Shown in pieces: positions 9,990 to 18,343 of a DNA stretch of 64,000 nucleotides; position 1 is the first letter of the stretch, and each line of letters begins with the position of its first letter. Source of the stretch: Maribacter sp. (lineage in GTDB: Bacteria > Bacteroidota > Bacteroidia > Flavobacteriales > Flavobacteriaceae). Where the stretch lies: contig DRFI01000010.1 in assembly GCA_011050675.1 (NCBI GenBank), positions 124,001 to 188,000 of the forward strand, read 5' to 3'. The position numbers and the translations under genes were made by a program. Below the pieces are notes generated by a model. The model saw only the letters and a program-made list of their open reading frames with translations, was not told the DNA's origin and did no database searches.

Positions 9990-11270
9990 ATGAAAGATAT
10001 AAAGATTGCTGTTATTGGTTTGGGCTATGTAGGCTTACCATTAGCTAGATTATTTGCCACCAAATATCCTGTAATAGGTTTTGATATTAATACTGAGCGT
10101 ATTGAGGAGCTTACAAAAGGACATGACAGTACATTAGAAGTAGAAGATGATATTTTACAAGGTGTACTTAGAAATGGTCCAAAAATGGAGACTGGTTTAT
10201 TTTGTAGTAACCAATTGGCTGATATAGCAGATTGCAACTATTATATTGTTACAGTACCTACACCTGTAGACAGCACGAACAGACCTATTTTAACGCCTTT
10301 ATATAAAGCTTCAGAAACCGTAAGCCAAGTATTAAAAAAGGGTGACACTGTAATTTATGAATCTACTGTCTATCCAGGGGTTACAGAAGACGAATGTATA
10401 CCGGTTTTAGAAAAAGAAAGTGGTCTAGTTTATAATAAAGACTTTTTTGCAGGGTACTCTCCAGAACGTATCAATCCAGGAGATAAAGAACATACTGTAG
10501 AAAAAATTCTTAAAGTCACCTCTGGATCAACTCCTGAAGTAGGTAAAAAGGTAGATGCATTATATGCATCTGTAATTACGGCAGGAACGCATTTAGCCCC
10601 AACGATTAAAGTTGCAGAAGCAGCAAAGGTTATTGAAAATTCGCAACGTGATATCAATATTGCATTTGTAAATGAATTAGCTAAGATTTTCAACCTTATG
10701 GGTATCGACACTCATGATGTTTTAGAAGCTGCCGGTACCAAATGGAATTTCCTTCCTTTCAAACCAGGTTTAGTAGGTGGTCATTGTATTGGTGTTGACC
10801 CTTATTATTTAGCTCAAAAAGCGCAAGAATTTGGCTATCATCCAGAAATAATATTAGCCGGCAGACGTATGAACGACACTATGGGTAAATATGTGTCTTC
10901 TGAAATTATAAAATTAATGGTTCAAAGGGACATTAAGATAAAGGGTAGCAACATACTCGTATTAGGTATTACATTTAAAGAAAACTGTCCTGATGTTAGA
11001 AATACTAAAGCAGTTGATGTGATTAGTAATCTTACTTCTTATGGAACTAATGTAACAATATACGACCCATGGGCCTCGGCAAAGCAAGTGGCTCATGAAT
11101 ATAATATGGAGATAATTAAAGAATTACCTACTGAGAAATTTGATGCCATTGTTTTAACCGTAGCTCACAACGAATTTTTAGAAATTGAACTAAAGAGCTT
11201 ACTTAAACCAGAAGGTATTTTATACGACGTTAAGGGCATTCTTAAAAAAGATGTAGACGGTAGACTATAA
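9990..11270 (+). CDS. TviB/WbpO-type UDP-N-acetylhexosamine 6-dehydrogenase
   Basis: This 426-residue nucleotide-sugar dehydrogenase has Rossmann motif VIGLGYVGLPLA and the family segment YIVTVPTPVD. It also has ESTVYPGVTEDECIP and catalytic Cys at about residue 266 in VGGHCIGVDPYYL. The SPERINPGD and ITFKENCPDVRNTK stretches place it with TviB/WbpO rather than with glucose-specific Ugd. It should oxidise UDP-GalNAc or UDP-GlcNAc to the uronic acid with NAD. This is the second, unrelated UDP-sugar 6-dehydrogenase in the locus. Transcription ends at a strong hairpin 24 bases downstream, so 6361-11270 may form one sugar-nucleotide operon. Confidence 0.95.
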   Translation: MKDIKIAVIGLGYVGLPLARLFATKYPVIGFDINTERIEELTKGHDSTLEVEDDILQGVLRNGPKMETGLFCSNQLADIADCNYYIVTVPTPVDSTNRPILTPLYKASETVSQVLKKGDTVIYESTVYPGVTEDECIPVLEKESGLVYNKDFFAGYSPERINPGDKEHTVEKILKVTSGSTPEVGKKVDALYASVITAGTHLAPTIKVAEAAKVIENSQRDINIAFVNELAKIFNLMGIDTHDVLEAAGTKWNFLPFKPGLVGGHCIGVDPYYLAQKAQEFGYHPEIILAGRRMNDTMGKYVSSEIIKLMVQRDIKIKGSNILVLGITFKENCPDVRNTKAVDVISNLTSYGTNVTIYDPWASAKQVAHEYNMEIIKELPTEKFDAIVLTVAHNEFLEIELKSLLKPEGILYDVKGILKKDVDGRL

Positions 11271-11293
11271 ACAAAATATTTTTAAAAAAATAT

Positions 11294-11335
11294 AAGGCTT
11301 GTATGAATCAAAATATTCATACAAGCCTTTTTTAT
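11294..11335 (+). terminator. Strong Rho-independent terminator of the UDP-sugar operon
   Basis: A perfect 15-bp stem, AAGGCTTGTATGAAT (11294-11308) with its complement at 11315-11329, encloses a 6-base loop and runs into a T tract at 11328-11334. It lies 24 bases after the dehydrogenase stop codon. Confidence 0.9.
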
Positions 11336-11747
11336 TTTCCGTAAATAAATTAAAATTTATTAATTGTTTTTTTTGCGTTAAACAAATAACTAATAGAATC
11401 AATAAAAACGACCCAACTCTTAATAGGATGTTAACAAAAGTTGTATTTGGTCGAATATGTATGAAAAAAAGTGTATTTCATCGATCAATAACATCCAATC
11501 AACCTAGAAACTTCGTAACCTAAGGGTTGTAAATAATAAAATAATAACTACTTAAGGTATTTACCTTTAATCGATTAACTCAATTTTTAAAAATAAAAAA
11601 TCATTTATAGCGTTGAATTGAAGATACCCCAATGCATAGAATGCATTTCATCGAAAAAAACGGTTATTTCATCGACTCTTAAAATTATTGGATTATTATT
11701 GCAACCCAAATAGTATTTTTTTTAATTCAAAAGCAATTTACCTACTT
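11336..11747. other. Long leader upstream of the pectate-lyase-like gene
   Basis: I see no convincing gene here; the longest frame (about 74 codons from 11299) starts inside the terminator stem and has no recognisable features. The region contains three copies of TTTCATCGA and one TTTAATCGATTAA, listed separately, which suggest a regulated promoter. No exact TAnnTTTG box was found. Confidence 0.5.
11476..11675 (+). promoter_or_regulatory. Cluster of TTTCATCGA motifs, probable operator sites
   Basis: TTTCATCGA occurs at 11476-11484, 11646-11654 and 11667-11675. The last two are spaced exactly 21 bases start to start, about two helical turns. A related TTTAATCGATTAA starts at 11566. All precede the ATG at 11748. 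The same 9-mer occurs 47 bases upstream of the GH3 fusion gene (44029-44037). The regulator is unknown. Confidence 0.4.
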
Positions 11748-13541
11748 ATGTCAAAGTTCCAAAGTTTCACTTCAAAATTGACCGCGTCAATTTTCGCTGT
11801 TTTCTTTCTATTTTCTTGCAGTAAAGATGCCGACCTTTTATCCGAATACGTCATTAATAAAGACGATGGCTTACAGAGTTTAGTCTTACTTACAAATGAT
11901 AGTTTTTACATGGCACCTGGTGAGGATACTATTTTAATGGATGTTTTAAATAATGATAATTTTAGTGAAAATTCTAATGTAACCATTATAAATACTTCAT
12001 CTCCGCTTAATGGTATTGTTACTATTAATAACGACAATACGTTAACTTACAAGGCAGGGACTGAATCTACACCTGTTGAAACAACAACTCCAGAGGAAAC
12101 AACAACTCCAGAGGAAACAACAACTCCAGAGGAAACAACAACTCCAGAGGAAACAACAACTCCAGAGGAAGATACATTTACATATACTGCAGAAGTAGTA
12201 GATGAAGAAACGGGAGAGACTACCAAAGAAGAAGCTACAGTAACCATATCCACAACACCTATAATAACTGAAATGGGAGATCTTTTGGCTTTTCCTGGTG
12301 CAGAAGGTTTTGCTAAGTATGCTACAGGTGGTAGAGGCGGAAAAGTTTTACATGTCACTAATTTAAATGATAGTGGGGCCGGTAGTTTGAGAGAAGCTTT
12401 CAATACAACAGGACCAAGAACTATAGTTTTCGACGTAGGTGGTGATATATTTCTTGAGAGCAACTTGACAATTTGGGAAGAAAGAGGTGGTGCTTCTGGA
12501 GATTTAACAATCGCAGGTGAAACTGCTCCATTTCCTGGAATAACACTTAGAAATAAAGGAATTCAAATACATAACTCCAATGTTATTATAAAATACATAA
12601 CTATTAGACTAAATGAAGTCAGAGATACAGAGAATACATGGGATTGCATTAGAATACGAAATTGGGGTACAGGAGATAACTATATTGAAAATTTTATGTT
12701 TGACCATCTAAGTTTAAGTCATGGTGATGATGAAATTTTCAACCCAAATGGTCACGCTACTGACTCCAATTATGGTACCAGAAAAATTACTATGCAAAAC
12801 TGTACAGTAGGAAAGCCAAATACCGAATATAATGTTTTGGTAGGTACTTATGTTTATGATATTTCATTTATAAATAATTATTTCCATAACTCCGCTGACA
12901 GAAGTGTGCTATTTGGTTATGGCTGGAACAAGGAAACCAGTGAATTCATAAATAACATTGTTTATGGCTATAATTATGGAACAACCATTGCTTATGGAAC
13001 TATTACAGATGTTATAGGAAACTTATACAAACCTTATCCATGGCGGGGACAAAAAAATGCTATTGGTTACGGACCTAATGTATATAACAACCCTAATGGT
13101 ATCGAAAGTAATGGATCATTATTCACAAGTGATAATTTTGTAATGGAAAATGACGCTATACTTTATGATGGTAATGCAAAGTCATTTTCAAAAAACAATA
13201 GAGTTTTAACAAATAGCTTGAAAAATTCATGGGCAAATACACCATCTGAAATTGAAAATTTAGTTATGAAATCAGTTGGTAATAGTTTGTATAGAGATGA
13301 GTTAGATCAAGAGTATATAAATAATTATTTTGATGGGACTGGTGATTGGAATATTGATCCTATTCCTAATAAAACATCTACAAAGAGAGAGAGCAATTAC
13401 GATACTGATTTTGATGGGATGGCTGATGAATGGGAACTAATTAGATTTGGAAATCTCAATCATGATTCTCAGGAAGATGAAAATTCTGATGGATATACTA
13501 ACTTGGAAGAATTCCTGTATTCTCTGACTAATACTGATTAA
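11748..13541 (+). CDS. Pectate-lyase-like (PL1-type) lipoprotein with repeat-bearing linker
   Basis: The 597-residue protein starts at ATG 11748 with a lipoprotein signal ending LFSC (Cys24). An upstream in-frame TTG at 11688 is rejected because it would bury the signal peptide. Residues about 45-180 look like one cadherin/VCBS-type domain (VLNNDNFSENSNV ... TFTYTAEVVDEETG) interrupted by five perfect TTTPEE repeats. From about 190 the parallel beta-helix of PL1 pectate lyases begins (FPGAEGFAKYATGGRGG, NDSGAGSLREA, IYRNDS-like turns). The C-terminus has an Asp-rich DTDFDGMADEWE tail. The family cleaves polyuronates by beta-elimination. It sits alone between two terminators inside a uronate-polymer locus, so cleaving or remodelling the cell's own polymer is an inference. 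Confidence 0.85.
   Translation: MSKFQSFTSKLTASIFAVFFLFSCSKDADLLSEYVINKDDGLQSLVLLTNDSFYMAPGEDTILMDVLNNDNFSENSNVTIINTSSPLNGIVTINNDNTLTYKAGTESTPVETTTPEETTTPEETTTPEETTTPEETTTPEEDTFTYTAEVVDEETGETTKEEATVTISTTPIITEMGDLLAFPGAEGFAKYATGGRGGKVLHVTNLNDSGAGSLREAFNTTGPRTIVFDVGGDIFLESNLTIWEERGGASGDLTIAGETAPFPGITLRNKGIQIHNSNVIIKYITIRLNEVRDTENTWDCIRIRNWGTGDNYIENFMFDHLSLSHGDDEIFNPNGHATDSNYGTRKITMQNCTVGKPNTEYNVLVGTYVYDISFINNYFHNSADRSVLFGYGWNKETSEFINNIVYGYNYGTTIAYGTITDVIGNLYKPYPWRGQKNAIGYGPNVYNNPNGIESNGSLFTSDNFVMENDAILYDGNAKSFSKNNRVLTNSLKNSWANTPSEIENLVMKSVGNSLYRDELDQEYINNYFDGTGDWNIDPIPNKTSTKRESNYDTDFDGMADEWELIRFGNLNHDSQEDENSDGYTNLEEFLYSLTNTD
12081..12170 (+). repeat. Five perfect 18-bp tandem repeats encoding TTTPEE
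   Basis: ACAACAACTCCAGAGGAA is repeated five times without a single base change (12081, 12099, 12117, 12135 and 12153, ending 12170). Unit length is a multiple of three, so copy-number changes would lengthen or shorten the protein linker without breaking the frame. Confidence 0.97.
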
Positions 13542-13566
13542 AAAAAATACCCAATTTTCAAATCTT

Positions 13567-13616
13567 ACCTCCTGTAATTAATGCCTTACAAGCATTAACT
13601 ACAGGAGGTTTTTTTT
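13567..13616 (+). terminator. Rho-independent terminator after the lyase-like gene
   Basis: ACCTCCTGTAATTAATGC (13567-13584) pairs with 13592-13609 over 18 positions with one mismatch and a short loop. A run of eight T follows at 13609-13616. It isolates the lyase gene from the glycosyltransferase operon. Confidence 0.9.
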
Positions 13617-13663
13617 ATACACTATTAATCAATTTAAAAAAATTTAAAACTGGTTGAAAAACT

Positions 13664-13730
13664 AAAATCGATTAAATATGTATTTACAACCTTTAATTTC
13701 AAGTAGAAAATTGTTAACTGATTATATTTG
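13664..13730 (+). promoter_or_regulatory. Promoter of the glycosyltransferase operon, -7 box TATATTTG
   Basis: TATATTTG at 13723-13730 is an exact TAnnTTTG box, 62 bases before the first glycosyltransferase ATG. An AAAATCGATTAAAT element lies at 13664-13677 and shares the ATCGA core seen upstream of the lyase gene and ugd. No clear -33 TTG is present at the usual spacing. Confidence 0.6.
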
Positions 13731-13792
13731 TCAAATGCTTTAATAATTTGGCTACATCTTTTCGATATAAATATTAAATTAAATATGCTTTT

Positions 13793-14863
13793 ATGAAAAT
13801 TGATTTTTTAATTAATTCTCTTGGTGGAGGTGGTGCAGAAAGAGTAATGACAACACTGGCTAATGGCTTCTCAAAAAAACATGCTATACGATTAATTACT
13901 TTTAACAAAGGCAAAGATTTTAATTTAGATAAAGAAATTAAATCAATAGACTTACATGAGGGTAAAATAAAAAATCATACAGTTCGTTCTATATTAAATT
14001 TATACAATTATTATAAGTACAAAAATAATAGACCAGATATTCTAATTTCTTTTCTACCTCCAAACAATCTAATTGCAATCATTATTGCAAGGTTCTTAGG
14101 TATTAAAGTAATTATTTCAGAACATACTAATCATACAGCAAAATTTGGTAAAAAAACAGAATTAATTCAAAAACTATCTTATCGTTTCTCAAATGCCCTT
14201 ACGGTACTTACTACTTTCGATAAAGTACATTTTGAAAGACTTGGTGCAAATGTTTGCGTTATGCCTAACCCGTTAAATTTACCAACAGAAATAGAACCTT
14301 TATATAAAAGGGAAAAAACAATTTTAATTGTTGGTGCTTTAAACAGATACGAAAGCAAAGGTTTTGATTCTTTAATAAAAATAATAGCGCCAATTTTAAA
14401 AAAGAATAAAAGCTGGAAACTAATAATTGCAGGTGGTGGAGATCAAGGACTATTTATATTAAAAAATCTTACTGCCGAATTAGACATACAAAGCCAAGTT
14501 ATCTTTAAAGGATTTTGTAAAAATATTAATGAATTAATGCAAACCTCTCAAATATTTGTACTCCCATCTAAATTTGAAGGCTTACCAATGGGCTTAATGG
14601 AAGCACTATCAAATGGAATGGCATGTATTGCTTATAATTGCCCTTCCGGTCCTGAGGATTTAATTGATAATAATATTAATGGGCTATTAATTAAAGATCA
14701 AGATACCATTTTAATGTCTGAAGGAATTTCAAAATTAATAAATGAAAAAGAACTCAGAAATAAATTGGCAGATAATGCACCAAACTCTATGATCGATTAT
14801 AGCTTAGAGAATATTTTAGATCGATGGGATGCTTTAATAAAATCAGTAATTAAAAATGATTGA
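13793..14863 (+). CDS. GT4-family glycosyltransferase
   Basis: This 356-residue GT-B enzyme has the N-terminal glycine-rich loop NSLGGGGAERVM. The C-terminal donor-binding motif is EGLPMGLME (Glu-x7-Glu), followed by CPSGPEDLI. It is a retaining transferase that adds a sugar from a nucleotide donor to the lipid-linked repeat unit on the cytoplasmic face. The donor and linkage cannot be deduced. It is strikingly similar in both terminal motifs to the GT4 product encoded at 19283-20362 and may be a paralogue. It is the first gene of the run, and its stop overlaps the polymerase start by 8 bases. Confidence 0.92.
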   Translation: MKIDFLINSLGGGGAERVMTTLANGFSKKHAIRLITFNKGKDFNLDKEIKSIDLHEGKIKNHTVRSILNLYNYYKYKNNRPDILISFLPPNNLIAIIIARFLGIKVIISEHTNHTAKFGKKTELIQKLSYRFSNALTVLTTFDKVHFERLGANVCVMPNPLNLPTEIEPLYKREKTILIVGALNRYESKGFDSLIKIIAPILKKNKSWKLIIAGGGDQGLFILKNLTAELDIQSQVIFKGFCKNINELMQTSQIFVLPSKFEGLPMGLMEALSNGMACIAYNCPSGPEDLIDNNINGLLIKDQDTILMSEGISKLINEKELRNKLADNAPNSMIDYSLENILDRWDALIKSVIKND

Positions 14864-16028
14864 AAAAATTGATAATACGCCAAAAAACAAAAAATCCTTA
14901 TCAGTAGTTCGCTATTTTATATTAGCATTAATCTTATTGTATATTCCTGGATTTACCTTAACATATTTTAATGGAACACTTTCTTCAATCTTTAGCTATT
15001 TATCCTACGGACTTATTTTAATCTATACAATTTATCATGGAAAAAGCGGCAATAATTACTGGATGATTATTATCGGTTTACTTTATTTTTTAATAGGTAG
15101 CGTTGTTAACCAGGAGTATATGCCTGAAATAAAATATTTTACAATTATAATGATTAAATATTTTATAATCATTATTGGAGGTTATGAAGTTATGAAACGT
15201 ACCAGTTCAAAAGAAATGTGGTTTTTTATGCTCTTAGGAGCATTATCGATATTAGGCAACATGTTTCTGTTCAATGATCCAAAAGCTGATTATGGCAGGT
15301 ACAGTGGATTTTATTTAGACCCAAACAATGGTGGTTTAATTTGCATTATGGGATACGCCTTATCTTTTGCAATGCCAAAAAAAATTAGATTTATTGGCAA
15401 GCTATTATTCACAATATTAGGTCTTTTTACTTTTTCTAGAACCTTTATTGTAACCTGGCTTATCATAAACGTTTTATCAATTCGATTGGATATAAAAAAT
15501 GCTAAGATGTTATTTGCAGGATTTGCAATTTTAAGCACACTAGTTATTTATAATGAATTTTTACCAGTCAAAAATGCTCGATTAGAACAAATTGGTGCAA
15601 TAATCTCAAGTGACAATGATAGTAGTAGCCCCAATAAAATTAATAAAGACTCGAGATGGGACACTTGGAAAAGATACTTTCCTGCTCTATCCGATAAACC
15701 AATTTTTGGTAATGGCTATATGGCTTTTGATGGTAATGGAGTTGCACCTCCCGTAGGTGTACATAATACATATCTATTAATTTGGGGAGAATCTGGTATT
15801 TTTCCAATTTTAATTTTCATTTATTATTTAATAACATTGTTTAAATATGGTATCTATTATTTTAAAGACATACCTTTTTCATTGATGATGTTAATATCAT
15901 TGACGTTATTTCTAATGACTAATCATAATTTTTTTAATACCGACTATTCATTGTTATTAATCTTATGGATAGACATACAATTGAAAAATAAGAAAGACAA
16001 ATTATCAAAAGAACTAAATTTTACTTAA
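14856..16028 (+). CDS. Wzy-like O-antigen polymerase/ligase family membrane protein
   Basis: This 390-residue protein is almost entirely hydrophobic, with about ten predicted transmembrane helices. It contains a long extracytoplasmic loop around residues 240-300 (DNDSSSPNKINKDSRWDTWK ... FGNGYMAF). The motif VHNTYLLIWGESG closing that loop is characteristic of the Wzy/WaaL superfamily. It most likely polymerises the undecaprenyl-linked repeat units in the periplasm. Wzy proteins are too divergent to predict the linkage. Its ATG overlaps the end of the preceding glycosyltransferase gene, and the flippase gene follows after 9 bases, so polymerase and flippase are encoded side by side. Confidence 0.88.
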   Translation: MIEKIDNTPKNKKSLSVVRYFILALILLYIPGFTLTYFNGTLSSIFSYLSYGLILIYTIYHGKSGNNYWMIIIGLLYFLIGSVVNQEYMPEIKYFTIIMIKYFIIIIGGYEVMKRTSSKEMWFFMLLGALSILGNMFLFNDPKADYGRYSGFYLDPNNGGLICIMGYALSFAMPKKIRFIGKLLFTILGLFTFSRTFIVTWLIINVLSIRLDIKNAKMLFAGFAILSTLVIYNEFLPVKNARLEQIGAIISSDNDSSSPNKINKDSRWDTWKRYFPALSDKPIFGNGYMAFDGNGVAPPVGVHNTYLLIWGESGIFPILIFIYYLITLFKYGIYYFKDIPFSLMMLISLTLFLMTNHNFFNTDYSLLLILWIDIQLKNKKDKLSKELNFT

Positions 16029-16037
16029 CCTGCATTA

Positions 16038-17384
16038 ATGTTAAAAACTAAACTTACTGAGCTAGTAAAAAATATATTTAAAAAACAGTCCCAATTAGTA
16101 ACCAATATAATTATTGTTGGTAGTGTTTCGCTCGCTGTTAAAGGAGTTAGTTTTTATAAAGAACTTCTAATTGCAGAAAATTATGGAGTATCGGAATTAT
16201 TAGATACATTTTTAATTGCTGTTCTAATCCCCACTTTCATCCAAAATGTTTTCATAAATGCCTATGGTTCAGTATTCATACCGAATTATTTATTAGAAAA
16301 AAAAAATAATGAAAATACTGGGGCATTTCAAAGCTCAAGTTTTTTAATAACCATTGGCATAGGTCTGTTAATGATATTAGTGACTTATTTATTTTTAGAC
16401 TTTTATTTAGAATTTTTATTCCCAGGGCATGAAACCACATACTATCAATTAATAAAAATACAATTATGGATTATATTGCCCAGTATGCTATTTTGGGCTA
16501 TTACGTCATTAATATCTGGTCTATTAATGACAAACGATGAATTTTTATATTCTTCGCTTAACGCCATATTCATACCGATTATAACCATATTTTTTTTATT
16601 TTTTTATCGTGATAATCTTCAGGAAAAAACCTTAGCGGTTGGTATACTGGTTGGTAGTATAATCAGCACCTTTTACATGGTATTTATTGGTTTTCGTAAA
16701 AAGCTAATTACAATAAAAAAACCTGATTTTAAAAATGCGAATATTCAATTACTACTTAAACAAATGCCCGCTAAAATATCCTCAGGTTTAATTAATGGTG
16801 TTAATCCCATGGTTGATCAGTATTTTTCAGCACAAATGGCTATTGGAGCAATTGCTGCATTGAATTATGGCTATAAAATACCTATGGTAATTATTAGCCT
16901 TGTTGGAGGTCCTATCGGTAGCACAATTCTACCTCATTTTTCAAAAATTGCAGCTGAGAATAGTGAAAAGGCATACCAAGAACTTAAAAAAATTCTTCAT
17001 ATTGGTCTAATCTCCATGAGTGGAGTAACCATAATTTTAATTTTCTTATCGGAATTCATAATTATTATGTTTTTTCAACGAGGTGCTTTTACCCAAGATG
17101 ATACAAGTCTAGTTTATGTTATACAACAGATGTATTTTATTCAAATACCTTTTTATATTGTAGGCATAGTAATGAATTCATATTTAACGGCAGTAAACAA
17201 AAATAATTTTCTTGTTATTTCATCCATATTAAGCATGACTCTCAATATTATCCTTAATTATACGTTAATAGAATTATTAGGAATTAAAGGTTTGGCTTTG
17301 GCTACATCTTTAGTCTCATTTATAAATTCATTTGTAATCTATATCTATATTAGAAAGCAGTATTCAATAAAAAACAATGTTTAG
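16038..17384 (+). CDS. MurJ/MviN-like (MVF/MOP superfamily) flippase, probable Wzx
   Basis: This 448-residue integral membrane protein has about 12-14 hydrophobic segments. The N-terminal IIIVGSVSLAVKGVSFYKELLIAENYG matches the start of MurJ-like flippases, and the GGPIGSTILPHFSKIAAE stretch with MFFQRGAFTQDDT lies in the central region. Position between the polymerase and glycosyltransferases suggests that it flips the polysaccharide repeat unit rather than lipid II. Being MurJ-like rather than a classical Wzx is seen in several Bacteroidota loci. The essential cell-wall MurJ would be elsewhere in the genome. Its last 8 bases overlap the next glycosyltransferase gene. Confidence 0.87.
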   Translation: MLKTKLTELVKNIFKKQSQLVTNIIIVGSVSLAVKGVSFYKELLIAENYGVSELLDTFLIAVLIPTFIQNVFINAYGSVFIPNYLLEKKNNENTGAFQSSSFLITIGIGLLMILVTYLFLDFYLEFLFPGHETTYYQLIKIQLWIILPSMLFWAITSLISGLLMTNDEFLYSSLNAIFIPIITIFFLFFYRDNLQEKTLAVGILVGSIISTFYMVFIGFRKKLITIKKPDFKNANIQLLLKQMPAKISSGLINGVNPMVDQYFSAQMAIGAIAALNYGYKIPMVIISLVGGPIGSTILPHFSKIAAENSEKAYQELKKILHIGLISMSGVTIILIFLSEFIIIMFFQRGAFTQDDTSLVYVIQQMYFIQIPFYIVGIVMNSYLTAVNKNNFLVISSILSMTLNIILNYTLIELLGIKGLALATSLVSFINSFVIYIYIRKQYSIKNNV

Positions 17385-18285
17385 TATAATAACACCAACC
17401 TATAATAGAGCACATACTTTATTTAGAGTATATGATTCTTTAATTTCACAAACAGATGTAGATTTCGAATGGATAATAATTGATGATGCAAGTACTGACG
17501 GTACAATGAATTTGGTTGAAACATGGAAATTACAGTGTAGTAAATTTAAAATTTCATACTTCAAACTTCCTATTAACAAAGGCAAACCAAATGCAATTAA
17601 TTTCGGATTGGATTATTGTTCAAGACCTATAACAATTATCGCAGATAGTGATGATAGTTTTGATAAAAACACTATTTCAGATTTAAAAACAATTTGGAAT
17701 AAAGTTAATCAAACTTTAAATAGTGAAAAAATCGCTACTATATGGACGTTAGTTACAAATGAAAATGGTCAATTAGCAGGTGAGCAATTTCCATATAATT
17801 TCTGGCAAGTTAATTTTAAAGATAGAGTATTAAATAGAAAACAAATGGTTGCTGGCGAAAAATGGCATAGTTGGCGTACTGAAGTTTTAAAAAAATATAA
17901 AATGCTTCATAGTGAACATTCATTTGTTGGCGAAGGTGCAAGCTGGAATCAAATTAACAAAGATTATGACTTCCTATGTATTAATATAATTCATAGAACA
18001 TATTACAAAAGTATGGACGGTTTAATTCAAAAAGAGAAATCTAGATTAGAATTAGAAAAATTGAAATTTTATTATTCTTATTATCAACTTTATAAAACTT
18101 CTAATTATGATATATTGAAGTACCCATTTTACAAAAAATATGCATTTGAATATTTAAAATCACTTTTCTATTATAAAAAAAGGGATTTATCCCTTGGTAT
18201 AGTAAAGACATTAATCCTTATTTTCCCAGCTTCTCTTAGTATTCCTTCGAAAATTAAAAGTTATTTAATTTTAAAAAATAACTAA
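17377..18285 (+). CDS. GT2-family glycosyltransferase
   Basis: This 302-residue GT-A enzyme opens with MFSIITPTYNRAHTLFRVY, has the DDASTDGT nucleotide-binding stretch at about residues 37-44, and the metal-binding Asp motif IIADSDDSFD near residue 90. C-terminal residues 170-300 are basic and Tyr-rich with amphipathic helices that may associate with the membrane. It is an inverting transferase of unknown donor. Its ATG lies inside the last codons of the flippase gene (ATGTTTAG overlap), indicating translational coupling. The 58-base gap after it lacks a terminator, so the operon probably continues into the TupA-like gene. Confidence 0.9.
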   Translation: MFSIITPTYNRAHTLFRVYDSLISQTDVDFEWIIIDDASTDGTMNLVETWKLQCSKFKISYFKLPINKGKPNAINFGLDYCSRPITIIADSDDSFDKNTISDLKTIWNKVNQTLNSEKIATIWTLVTNENGQLAGEQFPYNFWQVNFKDRVLNRKQMVAGEKWHSWRTEVLKKYKMLHSEHSFVGEGASWNQINKDYDFLCINIIHRTYYKSMDGLIQKEKSRLELEKLKFYYSYYQLYKTSNYDILKYPFYKKYAFEYLKSLFYYKKRDLSLGIVKTLILIFPASLSIPSKIKSYLILKNN

Positions 18286-18343
18286 AGCTTACCAGAACTT
18301 TTTAATTAAAAAATTCAATCAATATTATTTTAAAAAATACTCA

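Noticed and set aside
11299..11523. 74-codon frame after the UDP-sugar operon
   Set aside because: Its start lies within the terminator stem and its sequence has no recognisable domain.
12081..12170. Possible CRISPR-like array
   Set aside because: The repeats are directly adjacent without spacers and lie in frame within a protein gene.
12047..12463. Antisense open frame of 138 codons opposite the lyase-like gene
   Set aside because: It exists because the TTTPEE repeats and domain coding lack antisense stops; it is low-complexity (SSGVVV repeats) and has no independent signals.
16038..17384. Essential cell-wall MurJ
   Set aside because: Although MurJ-like, its overlap with glycosyltransferase genes and position beside Wzy make a polysaccharide flippase more likely.
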